From the NCBI RefSeq assembly GCF_046614695.1, contig NZ_JBKKHQ010000001.1, positions 248,001 to 312,000 on the forward strand: a stretch of 64,000 bases of DNA, given 5' to 3'. A model generated the notes under the pieces. That model did not search any database. It worked only from the letters and a program-made list of their open reading frames with translations, and had not been told where the DNA came from. Position numbers and translations under genes: made by a program. Below are positions 43,515 to 51,880 of the stretch, one piece after another (position 1 is the first letter of the stretch; each line of letters starts with the position of its first letter). Origin of the DNA: Pokkaliibacter sp046614695 (GTDB lineage: Bacteria; Pseudomonadota; Gammaproteobacteria; Pseudomonadales; Balneatricaceae).

Positions 43515-43955
43515 TCAAAGGGTGAAAGGCGACACCACAAAACCTGAATCACTGATCTTCACGCTGAAAAGCTCATCAAACCCTTCAGCCAGCGTTGGCT
43601 TTTCCAGTTTGTGATAGGTCGACCTCACGCCGACCTCTGGGATTTTCTCTTTGCCCTGTCGCTGGTCATTGCGGCGTAGGCAATCCGCCAGCGAGGACTC
43701 AAAAAAGTAACCCGTGACATGGAAGCGATGCTCCTGAAAGCCGGTCAGGTACTTCTGCCGGACTTCCCGGGTAGGGTTGGTGTTATCAATCACCACCGGT
43801 TGTTTGGCATTCAGGCAGGCCTGAAAAATCAGCGCCTCACGGTGGCGGGTTTTCAGCATATCGAGATTGATGCGGATATGGGTTTTGTAAAACTGCTGCA
43901 GGTAAAAGGTCGACTTGCCGCTGGCCTGAGCGCCCATAAAGATCACGCCTTTCAT
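43515..43955 (-). CDS. Small P-loop kinase (polynucleotide-kinase-like AAA_33)
   Basis: A 146-residue P-loop protein. Walker A is FMGAQASGKST near residue 6, a second conserved block is VVIDNTNPTREVRQKYL near 55, and a lid arginine pair appears in DCLRRNDQR. This is the layout of the polynucleotide-kinase 5'-kinase fold often found as a stand-alone ATPase. Substrate unknown. It lies 3 bp downstream of the membrane-protein gene and is probably co-transcribed with it. Confidence 0.8.
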   Translation of the reverse strand: MKGVIFMGAQASGKSTFYLQQFYKTHIRINLDMLKTRHREALIFQACLNAKQPVVIDNTNPTREVRQKYLTGFQEHRFHVTGYFFESSLADCLRRNDQRQGKEKIPEVGVRSTYHKLEKPTLAEGFDELFSVKISDSGFVVSPFTL

Positions 43956-43958
43956 GCC

Positions 43959-44291
43959 TTAGAACTCCCTGATGTCTTCTTTGTCCTGCTCATTGGACTT
44001 ATCAGACTCATCGACTGCGGGCGCTTCAGGTTCCGGGAAGAACTGATGCTTAAGGGTGCGATAACCCAGCCCCATCACCCAGATCGCCATGGCAATAAAC
44101 AACGGCCCGATAATGAAGCCGCCATAGACCACGGCAAAATCAAAGTCGCCACCCTCTGAGCCTAAGCCAAACATTGACGTCACCGAGAAATACAGACTGC
44201 GCACACTGAGCACGGCGATCAAAAGACCGATCAGCATCATGGCGACAGAGAGCAGGCTCATCAGGGCTTTTAACAGTGGCGTCGTTGGCAT
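43959..44291 (-). CDS. Small membrane protein of unknown function
   Basis: A 110-residue protein with two clear transmembrane helices (about 11-31, MSLLSVAMMLIGLLIAVLSV; and 57-75, GGFIIGPLFIAMAIWVMGLG) and an acidic C-terminus rich in Glu and Asp (VDESDKSNEQDKEDIREF). No family recognised. Its stop is 3 bp from the kinase start. Confidence 0.65.
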   Translation of the reverse strand: MPTTPLLKALMSLLSVAMMLIGLLIAVLSVRSLYFSVTSMFGLGSEGGDFDFAVVYGGFIIGPLFIAMAIWVMGLGYRTLKHQFFPEPEAPAVDESDKSNEQDKEDIREF

Positions 44292-44386
44292 CGTATTCTC
44301 AGCAGGCAGTGGAAATTCAGGGGCGCCAGTGTACCCGCCCCATCCTCAGGACAACAGCCATCAGCGGCAGCTATCACCAATGCCAA

Positions 44387-45532
44387 TCAGCTGACCCACT
44401 GCGCCTTGTTCTTATTGATAAAGGCTTCCATCACCATCAGCCCTTTTTCCAGCTCTTCCCGGCCACAACCAATACGGAAGTGATCGACAGGCGCATCAAG
44501 CAGGTCCGAGGCATAGAGCGAGCCAGGTAACAGCAGCACGCCGACTTCATTGACCAGACGCTCGCAGAAATCATCCACGCCGTTGCTGCCCAGATAACGC
44601 GGATAGGCAACACAGCCACCCTGAGGACGCGTCCATTCAAAGAGATCAGTATGGCCGGCAAAGAACTCATCCAGCAGTTCAAGGTTTTCTTCGATAATTT
44701 CGCGGTTGCGGCTAAGCAGGCGTTCCGCCTGATTCAACGCCATGATGGTCAGGCGCTCGCTGGGCGCGGAGTTACTGATGGACAGGTAATGCTTATAACC
44801 CACCATTTTCTCCAGCAGCGCCTCATCCTGACAGGCAACCCAACCCAGACGAAGGCCCGGCAGCCCGTAGCTTTTGGACATCACATTAAGGGAAATGCCG
44901 CGCTCATAGATGTCTGCCACCTGAGGCAGACGCAGGCTTTCATCCAGCTCCAGACCACGATAAACCTCATCACTGAATAGCCAGATGCCATGTTCTCGGC
45001 ACAGTGACACCAGTGCATCCAGCTCATCCTTGCTGATCAGCATGCCGGTTGGGTTATTCGGAAAGTTAATGGAGATCAGCCGGGTATTGGGTTTGATGGC
45101 CTCGCGGATGCCTTGTAGATCCAGCTTCCATTCATTCCCCTGACGCAGGCTCACGCCCGTCACTTCACACCGCTCCAGTGGCAGGGTTTCTGCGGACTGA
45201 TAATTCGGCACCATCACAATGGCGTGATCGCCTTCCGCCAGCAGGACTTTCATGGCGATGTAGATTGCCTCCTGCGCGCCGGTGCAGCACACCACCTGAT
45301 CATCATTGATGTTTTCGTACGTCGCGCTGATGGCTTCACGCAGCTCCGGTGCGCCACGGGTTTCGGTGTAGCCCAGCCAGAGTTCATCGAACTCCATGCG
45401 CTCATCATCCGTGGCATAGGTCAGCAAATCCTGAACGTAAATACTCTCGGCATCGGAGGCACAGAGGTGATAACGCGCGGTGAACTCCCAGCGGGCAAAA
45501 TGTTCTTCCAGAGCGAAAGGCTTAAGGCTCAT
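44387..45532 (-). CDS. Fold-type I PLP-dependent aminotransferase (class I/II)
   Basis: A 381-residue aminotransferase. The PLP lysine lies in NVMSKSYGLPGLRLGWVA near residue 228, the cofactor aspartate and tyrosine in GIWLFSDEVYRGLEL, the asparagine in FPNNPTGML, and the substrate arginine near DHFRIGCGRE at the end. Substrate cannot be assigned. The start is ATG 45532; a longer reading would extend through the upstream regulator's own coding sequence. The start overlaps that regulator's stop in ATGA, so both are co-translated. Confidence 0.9.
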   Translation of the reverse strand: MSLKPFALEEHFARWEFTARYHLCASDAESIYVQDLLTYATDDERMEFDELWLGYTETRGAPELREAISATYENINDDQVVCCTGAQEAIYIAMKVLLAEGDHAIVMVPNYQSAETLPLERCEVTGVSLRQGNEWKLDLQGIREAIKPNTRLISINFPNNPTGMLISKDELDALVSLCREHGIWLFSDEVYRGLELDESLRLPQVADIYERGISLNVMSKSYGLPGLRLGWVACQDEALLEKMVGYKHYLSISNSAPSERLTIMALNQAERLLSRNREIIEENLELLDEFFAGHTDLFEWTRPQGGCVAYPRYLGSNGVDDFCERLVNEVGVLLLPGSLYASDLLDAPVDHFRIGCGREELEKGLMVMEAFINKNKAQWVS

Positions 45533-46248
45533 GCGTGGCCCTCTTGATAAGTAGACGGTGAAGGAGTGGTGTGGCGAATCTCGCGCAGCAGGCTGTAAAA
45601 GCCTGAGCGGGAAAGCCCTAGTGTTTGTGCGACGAACTCTCCGGCGCCGCGCACCTGAAAGATGCCTGCGCCTTCCATGGCGTCGAGCAGCATTAGCCGC
45701 TGCGGCTTTTTGATCGCCACCAGAGGCATCTGCCACTTGGCAAGATGCTCGTTGATAATCTGGTTAATCTGTTCCTGCCAGTCATGGGCCATCAGCGCTT
45801 CAACGGGCTGCTCGACAGGCAATGCCGTGGTTTTTTGATCTTCATAAGATGCGGCGCTCCCCGACAAGCGTTGCAGCACCTCAAGGGCACCATGAATCGC
45901 CTGTGTTCGCATATTGATGCACAGCATGCCGATCAGCTGGCCATCATCATCGTAAAGTAAGGTGGTGGTCGCCGAGACGTTCTCGCCGCCAGCGAGGGTC
46001 TTGCGGTAAGGGCCAATCACGGCGGATGAACTGTCACGAAGCCCATCCATGCTGACTGCCGAGCTTTCACCCAGCGTGCGTGGCGAGAATGCCCCCGCAA
46101 TGGCAATCAGCTGCAGGGTCTTAAGATCATGAAGTGCCACTTCCACCAGACCGGGAAACAGCCCTGCCAGCATCTCGGTCAGTGCACCGTAGCGTTGAAG
46201 CAGCATTTGACTCATAGCATCAGGACTCAGGAGTTCATATCTGGACAT
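45529..46248 (-). CDS. YheO-like PAS-domain transcriptional regulator
   Basis: A 239-residue regulator. The N-terminal YheO-type PAS domain covers about residues 14-125 (LVEVALHDLKTLQLIAIAGAF and DDGQLIGMLCINM), and the C-terminal helix-turn-helix (HTH_22) covers about 180-230 (LMLLDAMEGAGIFQVRGAGEFVAQTLGLSRSGFYSLLREIR). Such regulators commonly accompany amino-acid-metabolic enzymes, and here it is coupled with the aminotransferase by an ATGA overlap, so it probably controls that gene in response to the amino acid. Confidence 0.87.
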   Translation of the reverse strand: MSRYELLSPDAMSQMLLQRYGALTEMLAGLFPGLVEVALHDLKTLQLIAIAGAFSPRTLGESSAVSMDGLRDSSSAVIGPYRKTLAGGENVSATTTLLYDDDGQLIGMLCINMRTQAIHGALEVLQRLSGSAASYEDQKTTALPVEQPVEALMAHDWQEQINQIINEHLAKWQMPLVAIKKPQRLMLLDAMEGAGIFQVRGAGEFVAQTLGLSRSGFYSLLREIRHTTPSPSTYQEGHA

Positions 46249-46439
46249 AGAGTCTACATATAGACTTTCAATTTACCAGTATTATTACCCTTCCCTCATA
46301 ACAATGGCCCCTGCGGCAAAGTGCCTATACACTGGCGGCCGGTTAACTCAGGGTGCTGTCACGGACGCAGTACGTACCCTCAGGCTAAAACGCCAGCGAC
46401 TACCACAACGATACTCAGGAAGGTAAACAAGGAGGTGCC

Positions 46440-47120
46440 ATGGCTAGGCAAACTAATAATCCGCGTGCAGTAGGCTGGGGCTTTCTGATCCTCGGCAGCA
46501 TTATGTTTATTGCTTTCGCTTCGGCCATGTTGGACCCGGATGCGGGTATTACCGTTAACGATGTCTACACCACGGATCCCTCAGAGAAGCTCTCAGCAGT
46601 ACTTTTCGCGGCGATATTCCCCATTGTTGGCCTGCTTATTCTGTTGTTTGTCGGCAAGGGCAACAGCGGGTCTCAGAGCACTACCGATACCTACAACTTC
46701 ACTAAAACCTACGAATTTTCCAAGGTGATTCGCTTCGGTAAAGACCAGCTGGCGCCTGAGAAGGAAGAACCCGCCGTTGCGAAAGTCCAAGCGCCTGCCA
46801 CTTCGCAAAAGCGTATGAAAACCGCCTCGCACGATGGTCGCGCTACCATCGAGGTGCGCCGACGATCAGACCTGCCTGCCGAGGAGATTCCCGCTGAAAC
46901 TGTGCTAGAGGAAGCGGTAGAAGAACCCATTGCTGAGCCGGTCGTCACCAAAGAGCAAAGTGTGCTGGAGATGCGCCTGGCGCGTCATGCCGAATTCAAG
47001 GCCGAGGGTGTGCGCCAAACCTACAGCCACCTCAACGACAGTGCGGAAATCATCCCTAAGGTCATCGGCTGGGCTTTGATGGCCATTTCAGCGCTGATGT
47101 TTATTTCTTCCGTGAAATAA
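46440..47120 (+). CDS. Three-helix membrane protein with charged central domain
   Basis: A 226-residue protein with AGGAGG before the ATG. Hydrophobic helices lie at about 12-31 (GWGFLILGSIMFIAFASAM), 50-70 (LSAVLFAAIFPIVGLLILLF) and at the very C-terminus, 209-223 (VIGWALMAISALMFIS). The central 130 residues are polar and rich in Glu, Lys and Pro. The first and last helices resemble each other (GWGFLILGSIMFI / GWALMAISALMFI), as in proteins with paired membrane anchors. No family recognised. A terminator separates it from the giant ankyrin genes. Confidence 0.65.
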   Translation: MARQTNNPRAVGWGFLILGSIMFIAFASAMLDPDAGITVNDVYTTDPSEKLSAVLFAAIFPIVGLLILLFVGKGNSGSQSTTDTYNFTKTYEFSKVIRFGKDQLAPEKEEPAVAKVQAPATSQKRMKTASHDGRATIEVRRRSDLPAEEIPAETVLEEAVEEPIAEPVVTKEQSVLEMRLARHAEFKAEGVRQTYSHLNDSAEIIPKVIGWALMAISALMFISSVK

Positions 47121-47151
47121 TCGCTTTTTATCTTCCCCGCCGGTGACCAGG

Positions 47152-47176
47152 CCTCTGAGTTCTCAGGGGCTTTTTA
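47152..47176 (+). terminator. Terminator after the three-helix membrane protein
   Basis: Stem GCCTCTGAG / CTCAGGGGC followed by five Ts, 31 bp after the stop. Confidence 0.87.
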
Positions 47177-47271
47177 TTTTCCCTTTCTCCACCTTTAAGC
47201 ACAGGCTTCTGACCTGCGTCAGTGCGATCTTTCCCCTGCCCTCATGCACGATATTTACGCAGTCTTAAACG

Positions 47272-47301
47272 GGAACCGATCTCAACAAATACGTACCTAA
47301 T
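47272..47301 (+). promoter_or_regulatory. ECF-sigma-type (hrp-box-like) promoter of the first giant ankyrin gene
   Basis: GGAACC (47272-47277), 16 bp, TACCTAAT (47294-47301), 89 bp before the ATG. The same two elements with the same spacing occur before the second paralog. The -35 is identical to that of the HrpL hrp box (GGAACC-N15/16-CCACNNA), and the ACNNA part of the -10 is matched as well. Confidence 0.72.
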
Positions 47302-47390
47302 GGGAACTTCCACCGCTTTTATGATTTTGCCTCGCCGGCTTCTGATGAGCGGCAGGCATGCTGCAGCCATAACAACAACGGAGACTTATC

Positions 47391-50300
47391 ATGCTTGGAC
47401 ATCGCCTCGGAAATTTTGCACTTCCTCCGACGGCTTATACTCAGGCAAACCGTTCCACTGAGACGTTAAGCTCCCTGCAAATGCAGGATGGCAGACGCTA
47501 CTTCAACCCGGCGGCGGTGGATGCTGCTTCGGGCAAAACCCTCACGCCTCGTCAGTTCGCCAAGACGCCGGAATTTGGCGACTTCAAGACCGAATATCAT
47601 GAGCTGATTGATACCGTTGCCGGTCACCTGATTGAGAAGCATGAGCCCAGCCAGGCCTTCAAAAAGCAGTTGCTGGAAAAACGCCCCGCCGCTCACCCAA
47701 TGAGCAAGCCTGAACTCACCCACGCTCAGGTTTTGGAAGAAGCCCTGCTCGAATTCAACAAGCTGGAGAAGAACAAGCAGCCCGTTCCGGACTGGTTAAG
47801 TGCGCTGGCAACGCTGCATGATGCCAAACGTCGCCTGTTTGACTTCAATGATTCGGGCACCAACCCGCATTACCCCACCGATGATGAACTGGCGCTGGCC
47901 TATAACGGCACCAAGAAAGAACTGGAGAAGTTTGAACGGCTGCTGCAAAAGCCGCAGTTCACAGCCGAGAACAAATCCCAATGCGCGATTGAAGTCGGCA
48001 TTGCCTCGGGCAAGTGTGCGGCGGGTCTGGAAGAGGAAGCACAACAGCAGCAAACCATTCTCAAATCCTCAAGCGCCAGCCTGCCCCATAAAATTGCCAC
48101 CATTCGTGATCGCATGGCCTTGCAGCATCTGGAGAATTTCGCCGCCTCCCTTGATCTCTATGAAGGCAACCTGCGCCACGGAGCTGTCGCGCTTTATAAC
48201 GGTGTACGCTGGGAGCTGGGCCTGGGTGAGCTGGTCGGCGAGGAAGGCAACTGGTCCACGTCACTCAATGGCTTTGACGGTGACCCGGAAACCAATCTCA
48301 ATAATGCGCTTGATAGCCTGACCCTTTTTCTGACGGCAACGGCCGTGGTATCCCAGGTCGCCGTGGAAGGCTTTCAAAGCCTGAGAACCATTCTGGCAGG
48401 CTTGCCCTCCGCCAAAGACAAACTCGATGAGCCGCTGGATGAGATGGACATGTACGCCATCACCAAGGAGCTCTCCGCCAACAAAGAGTACAAGCAGCTA
48501 AAAGAAGGTTACGGCAAGGACTTCGAGCTGCCGGTCTCCCTGATGTTTCGTCAGGATGCCGACGACAATTACCACTTCACCAGTAACCCGCTGAAGTTTG
48601 AACTGCACCTGATGCAGTTTATGAAAGAGAACCACCTGGGCGTGGAAACCTCGCCTGTTGCCGTGATGTCGCGCCAGTATAAGGATGAGATGGGGATGCC
48701 TGTCAGACAAACCCTGGCCCGCTGGGATGACCTGCATTTCATCGCGGAAAACCGGGTTTTTAAGAAAGGCGAGGAAACGCCTGAGTTCAATTTCGAGCAA
48801 GCCGACTATGAATTGCTGGATGCCGCAGCGCTCAAGAACTTTTCCTTCACGGATTTAACAGACCGTACGCTTTCCGGCCACGGTCGCTATCGAAATCAGA
48901 TCGTGATTGACCCGGACAAACTAGTGATGGCCCGCTCTTCTCTGGCGCAGGCCATTAAGAACTCCACGCCCCACGACCTGCTCGCGCTGGGTAATGACTG
49001 GTTCTATTTCGTCAATATCAAGAAATCTGAGGACAAGGGCTGGTTTGATCAGCTACTTCACAAGATTGATGAACAAAGCGAAGGCAGCGGCCGTATTGAA
49101 GATGTGAATAGCCTGCTCAGCCAGATGGATCGCGCCTCCACCATCAAAGTAAATAGCCATGTGAAGCTACAGGCATTGCTCAGCAAATCCGCACCCACGG
49201 ACTTCATTCTGGAAAGAGCCTCGCAAGACAAGGAAGCGGTTTACCAGCCTTTGCTGCTCGGCAACCGTAATCCGCTGAGTCCCCAGACCCTGCTGGATCT
49301 GCTGAACAAGGTGGAACAATTCCCGGCTGGGGCAGAAGGTATGGATCTTGTGTCTGCGCTACAGAAGGGCTGCAGCAATTATTACGACTATTCCGAAATT
49401 ACCAATGCCTCCCTTCAGGTGAAGAATTACCTGCTTTCCAGTATGTCCCGAGCGGACATTCTGGCTTTACCTCAGAAAACCATGGCTCAGCTGAGTCGTC
49501 TCGAAGTGGGCCAGGTTCTGGCCAACCTGATGAGTTCCATGGACACCAAGCTGCCAGGCAAAGAGCGACTGGATGAGCTTAACCGGATGATTAACACGGT
49601 GGACCGCAGTTCAGCAGTGGCCCTCAATAGCCTCATCGAGCTGCAAAGTCACCTTATTCAATGCACGCCTGAGGATTTCATCAGCGAAAGCAGCAAGTCC
49701 GGCTACCATCCCTTGCTGATGAAACGAAACCCCACTCTTGCTCCCGCCACCTTGTTGGCGCTGCTGAAGAAGACCGACGAGTTTCCTCAGGGCAACAAGG
49801 GCCTGGCACTGATTTCCGCATTACAGCAGGGCTGCGATGAATACTCTGAATATCCGGCCATCAATGATGCCTCCCTTGAGCTGAAGGCCATACTGCTGGG
49901 TAACATGAGCGCCGATGAGATTCTGCAGCTGCCGCACTCCACCACTAATGACTTCAATCGCAGCGAGAACGCCATGGCTATCGAGCTGACACTGGACAAG
50001 CTCATGGGTGAAAACCAGGGCGATATCAGCCTGGGTGATATCGAAAAAACCCTCAGCAAATTCAGTAACCACTCGACCAAAAAGCTCCAGACCATCGAAA
50101 AGCTGCAAACGCTGTTGCAGGCCAAATCCCCGGCTGACTTTATTGATGACAAGAGCACCACCGGCTATGCCAGAATGCTGAGAGGCGCACATTATCCGTT
50201 CAGTCGCGAGACGTTGCTCACCCTGCTGGAAAAGACGGATAAGTTCCCCCCAGGCCAGGCCGGTATGGGCCTTTCCAAAGCGCTGCGGCAAGGCTGTTAT

Positions 50301-51617
50301 GACGCCGAGAGCCATGCCTCGATCACCAGCGCAGCCAACGCGCTGAATGACCACTTACTTGAAAACATGCCACCTGCAGAAGTGCTGAGGATGGCTGACC
50401 AGTATCTGCTGAACTTCCCTCTTGCCCAGTTGGCGAAAAGTGCTGAAAAGCTGCCTGCCGAGCAACGCCCCAACTGGCTCGCTGAGCTCAGTACCCGGCG
50501 CAGTGACATGGCCTATTATCGCTACCCTGTTGATCAGCTTATTCATGAGACGGCGCCCTTCCTTCCGCCTGCCGCACGACAGGGTTATGCCGCGATGATG
50601 CTGAACAAGTTCGATGCCAACAATGAAGAGCGGCTGACAGCGGCGATTGAACACAATATGCCGGATATGCTGATGGACATTTTGGTCACTCAGCGCGCCA
50701 GGGAGATGAAGAAGAATCAGGGCAAACTGTCCTATGCCTTCTCCAAACTGAAAGATCCGCAGCGTCAGCTGGCCCATGCCTTTCGCGAATACAGGAATGA
50801 TGAGAACTACCGCTCTCTGGTGCATATTGCCGCCATGAAAGGTAACGGTGAGCTTGTGCGCAAATATGCCACCAAAGAGCTGGCAGCCGGCAAGGATTAC
50901 TATGACTGCACGCCTTTGTATGCCGCCATCCGTGCCAAGCAGGCTGGTGCGATCAGCGCCCTCGTCAACCTTAATCCAGAGGTGCTGAATGGCGCCGCAA
51001 CACTGCACTCCAATAATTTCGTCGATATTTCGCACCTGACCTCTCGTGAAATCCGTGCCACGCCAATCAGCTGGGCAGTGCTTAATCAGGATTACGCATC
51101 CATGGCAGAGCTCCTTAAGCTGGGAGCAAGGATCGAAGCCCCTCAGGCCAAACCAAAGCCTTCAGAAATCGTTATGAAGCTTAAGGATACCGAAGCGCTC
51201 AAAGTACTGATGAAGGATAAAACTCCCGGGCAGCGAACCACATTTCTTGAAGCCATGCTGACTAACAGTGACAACCTGAGTGGCGAGCAAACCAGGATGC
51301 TCAAAATGATGGTGGAGATCGGAGCCACAGTCACTCCGGCAGCTCTTCAGCAGGCGGAGCGTAAAAGAGACAAGAATACGCTTCAGGCACTTATTCCACT
51401 GGCGACTCCCGACGTGTTAAACGGCTGGCATGAGGACGAGAACCTGCTCTTTAATGCCGTGAGCCGTTATGACTCAGAAACCGTCCAACTGCTGCTGGAA
51501 CATGGCGCGGACATGAATATCAGAAGTGCCAATGGCCGCACGCCTTATGAAGCTGCACCCAGCTCGATTCGACATATTCTGGATGAATTCCGCAACCAGC
51601 AGGAATCAGCCAACTGA
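47391..51617 (+). CDS. Giant ankyrin-repeat, effector-like protein (1408 aa), paralog 1
   Basis: A 1408-residue protein without signal peptide or membrane helices. The first 35 residues are rich in Ser, Thr and Gln (QANRSTETLSSLQ), as in type III secretion signals. Residues 60-570 form a helical region shared with the next gene: HYPTDDELALAYNG (160-173), CAAGLEEEAQQQQ (209-221), LVGEEGNWSTS (281-291) and DDNYHFTSNPLKFEL (391-405). Three tandem repeats of about 154 residues follow (575-1035), anchored by GMDLVSALQKGC-type strings at 650, 804 and 958. Ankyrin repeats occupy 1139-1400 (LLLEHGADMNIRSANGRTPYEAA near the end). GGAG precedes the ATG. Host-directed effector is an inference; family unknown. 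Confidence 0.82.
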   Translation: MLGHRLGNFALPPTAYTQANRSTETLSSLQMQDGRRYFNPAAVDAASGKTLTPRQFAKTPEFGDFKTEYHELIDTVAGHLIEKHEPSQAFKKQLLEKRPAAHPMSKPELTHAQVLEEALLEFNKLEKNKQPVPDWLSALATLHDAKRRLFDFNDSGTNPHYPTDDELALAYNGTKKELEKFERLLQKPQFTAENKSQCAIEVGIASGKCAAGLEEEAQQQQTILKSSSASLPHKIATIRDRMALQHLENFAASLDLYEGNLRHGAVALYNGVRWELGLGELVGEEGNWSTSLNGFDGDPETNLNNALDSLTLFLTATAVVSQVAVEGFQSLRTILAGLPSAKDKLDEPLDEMDMYAITKELSANKEYKQLKEGYGKDFELPVSLMFRQDADDNYHFTSNPLKFELHLMQFMKENHLGVETSPVAVMSRQYKDEMGMPVRQTLARWDDLHFIAENRVFKKGEETPEFNFEQADYELLDAAALKNFSFTDLTDRTLSGHGRYRNQIVIDPDKLVMARSSLAQAIKNSTPHDLLALGNDWFYFVNIKKSEDKGWFDQLLHKIDEQSEGSGRIEDVNSLLSQMDRASTIKVNSHVKLQALLSKSAPTDFILERASQDKEAVYQPLLLGNRNPLSPQTLLDLLNKVEQFPAGAEGMDLVSALQKGCSNYYDYSEITNASLQVKNYLLSSMSRADILALPQKTMAQLSRLEVGQVLANLMSSMDTKLPGKERLDELNRMINTVDRSSAVALNSLIELQSHLIQCTPEDFISESSKSGYHPLLMKRNPTLAPATLLALLKKTDEFPQGNKGLALISALQQGCDEYSEYPAINDASLELKAILLGNMSADEILQLPHSTTNDFNRSENAMAIELTLDKLMGENQGDISLGDIEKTLSKFSNHSTKKLQTIEKLQTLLQAKSPADFIDDKSTTGYARMLRGAHYPFSRETLLTLLEKTDKFPPGQAGMGLSKALRQGCYDAESHASITSAANALNDHLLENMPPAEVLRMADQYLLNFPLAQLAKSAEKLPAEQRPNWLAELSTRRSDMAYYRYPVDQLIHETAPFLPPAARQGYAAMMLNKFDANNEERLTAAIEHNMPDMLMDILVTQRAREMKKNQGKLSYAFSKLKDPQRQLAHAFREYRNDENYRSLVHIAAMKGNGELVRKYATKELAAGKDYYDCTPLYAAIRAKQAGAISALVNLNPEVLNGAATLHSNNFVDISHLTSREIRATPISWAVLNQDYASMAELLKLGARIEAPQAKPKPSEIVMKLKDTEALKVLMKDKTPGQRTTFLEAMLTNSDNLSGEQTRMLKMMVEIGATVTPAALQQAERKRDKNTLQALIPLATPDVLNGWHEDENLLFNAVSRYDSETVQLLLEHGADMNIRSANGRTPYEAAPSSIRHILDEFRNQQESAN
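49113..50495 (+). repeat. Three ~154-residue protein-coding repeats within paralog 1
   Basis: Units of about 462 bp encode residues 575-728, 729-882 and 883-1035. Each contains TLL-x-LL-x-K-x-x-x-FP, then G-x-x-L-x-x-AL-x-x-GC, then a NMS/NMP-type loop. Paralog 2 has only one such unit at the same position (residues 575-727). DNA identity between units looks low, so the duplication is old. Confidence 0.75.
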
Positions 51618-51736
51618 GTATGTTCAGAAACCAGATGTTCAGGCCCTTAATTAAAGATTGAGCTCTGGTTTCACTCATCACGACACAGATTGTCGGGGTT
51701 GGTGGGATAAACGGCACGGATTCACTAATCCTGCGT

Positions 51737-51766
51737 GGAACCTTATCGGCCCTTTAGATACCTAAT
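51737..51766 (+). promoter_or_regulatory. ECF-sigma-type (hrp-box-like) promoter of the second giant ankyrin gene
   Basis: GGAACC (51737-51742), 16 bp, TACCTAAT (51759-51766), 114 bp before the ATG. The hexamer, octamer and spacing are identical to those at 47272-47301, while the 16-bp spacer sequences differ, which argues for selection on the two elements. Confidence 0.72.
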
Positions 51767-51880
51767 CGGAAAATCCCCCATTTCTCCTGGCTGACACGGT
51801 TTCTTATAACTCGCTCGTTCGCACAAGAGAAACGCGGAGCACGCATGCATCGGCTGCTGATGCCGTAACACTGGAGCATA

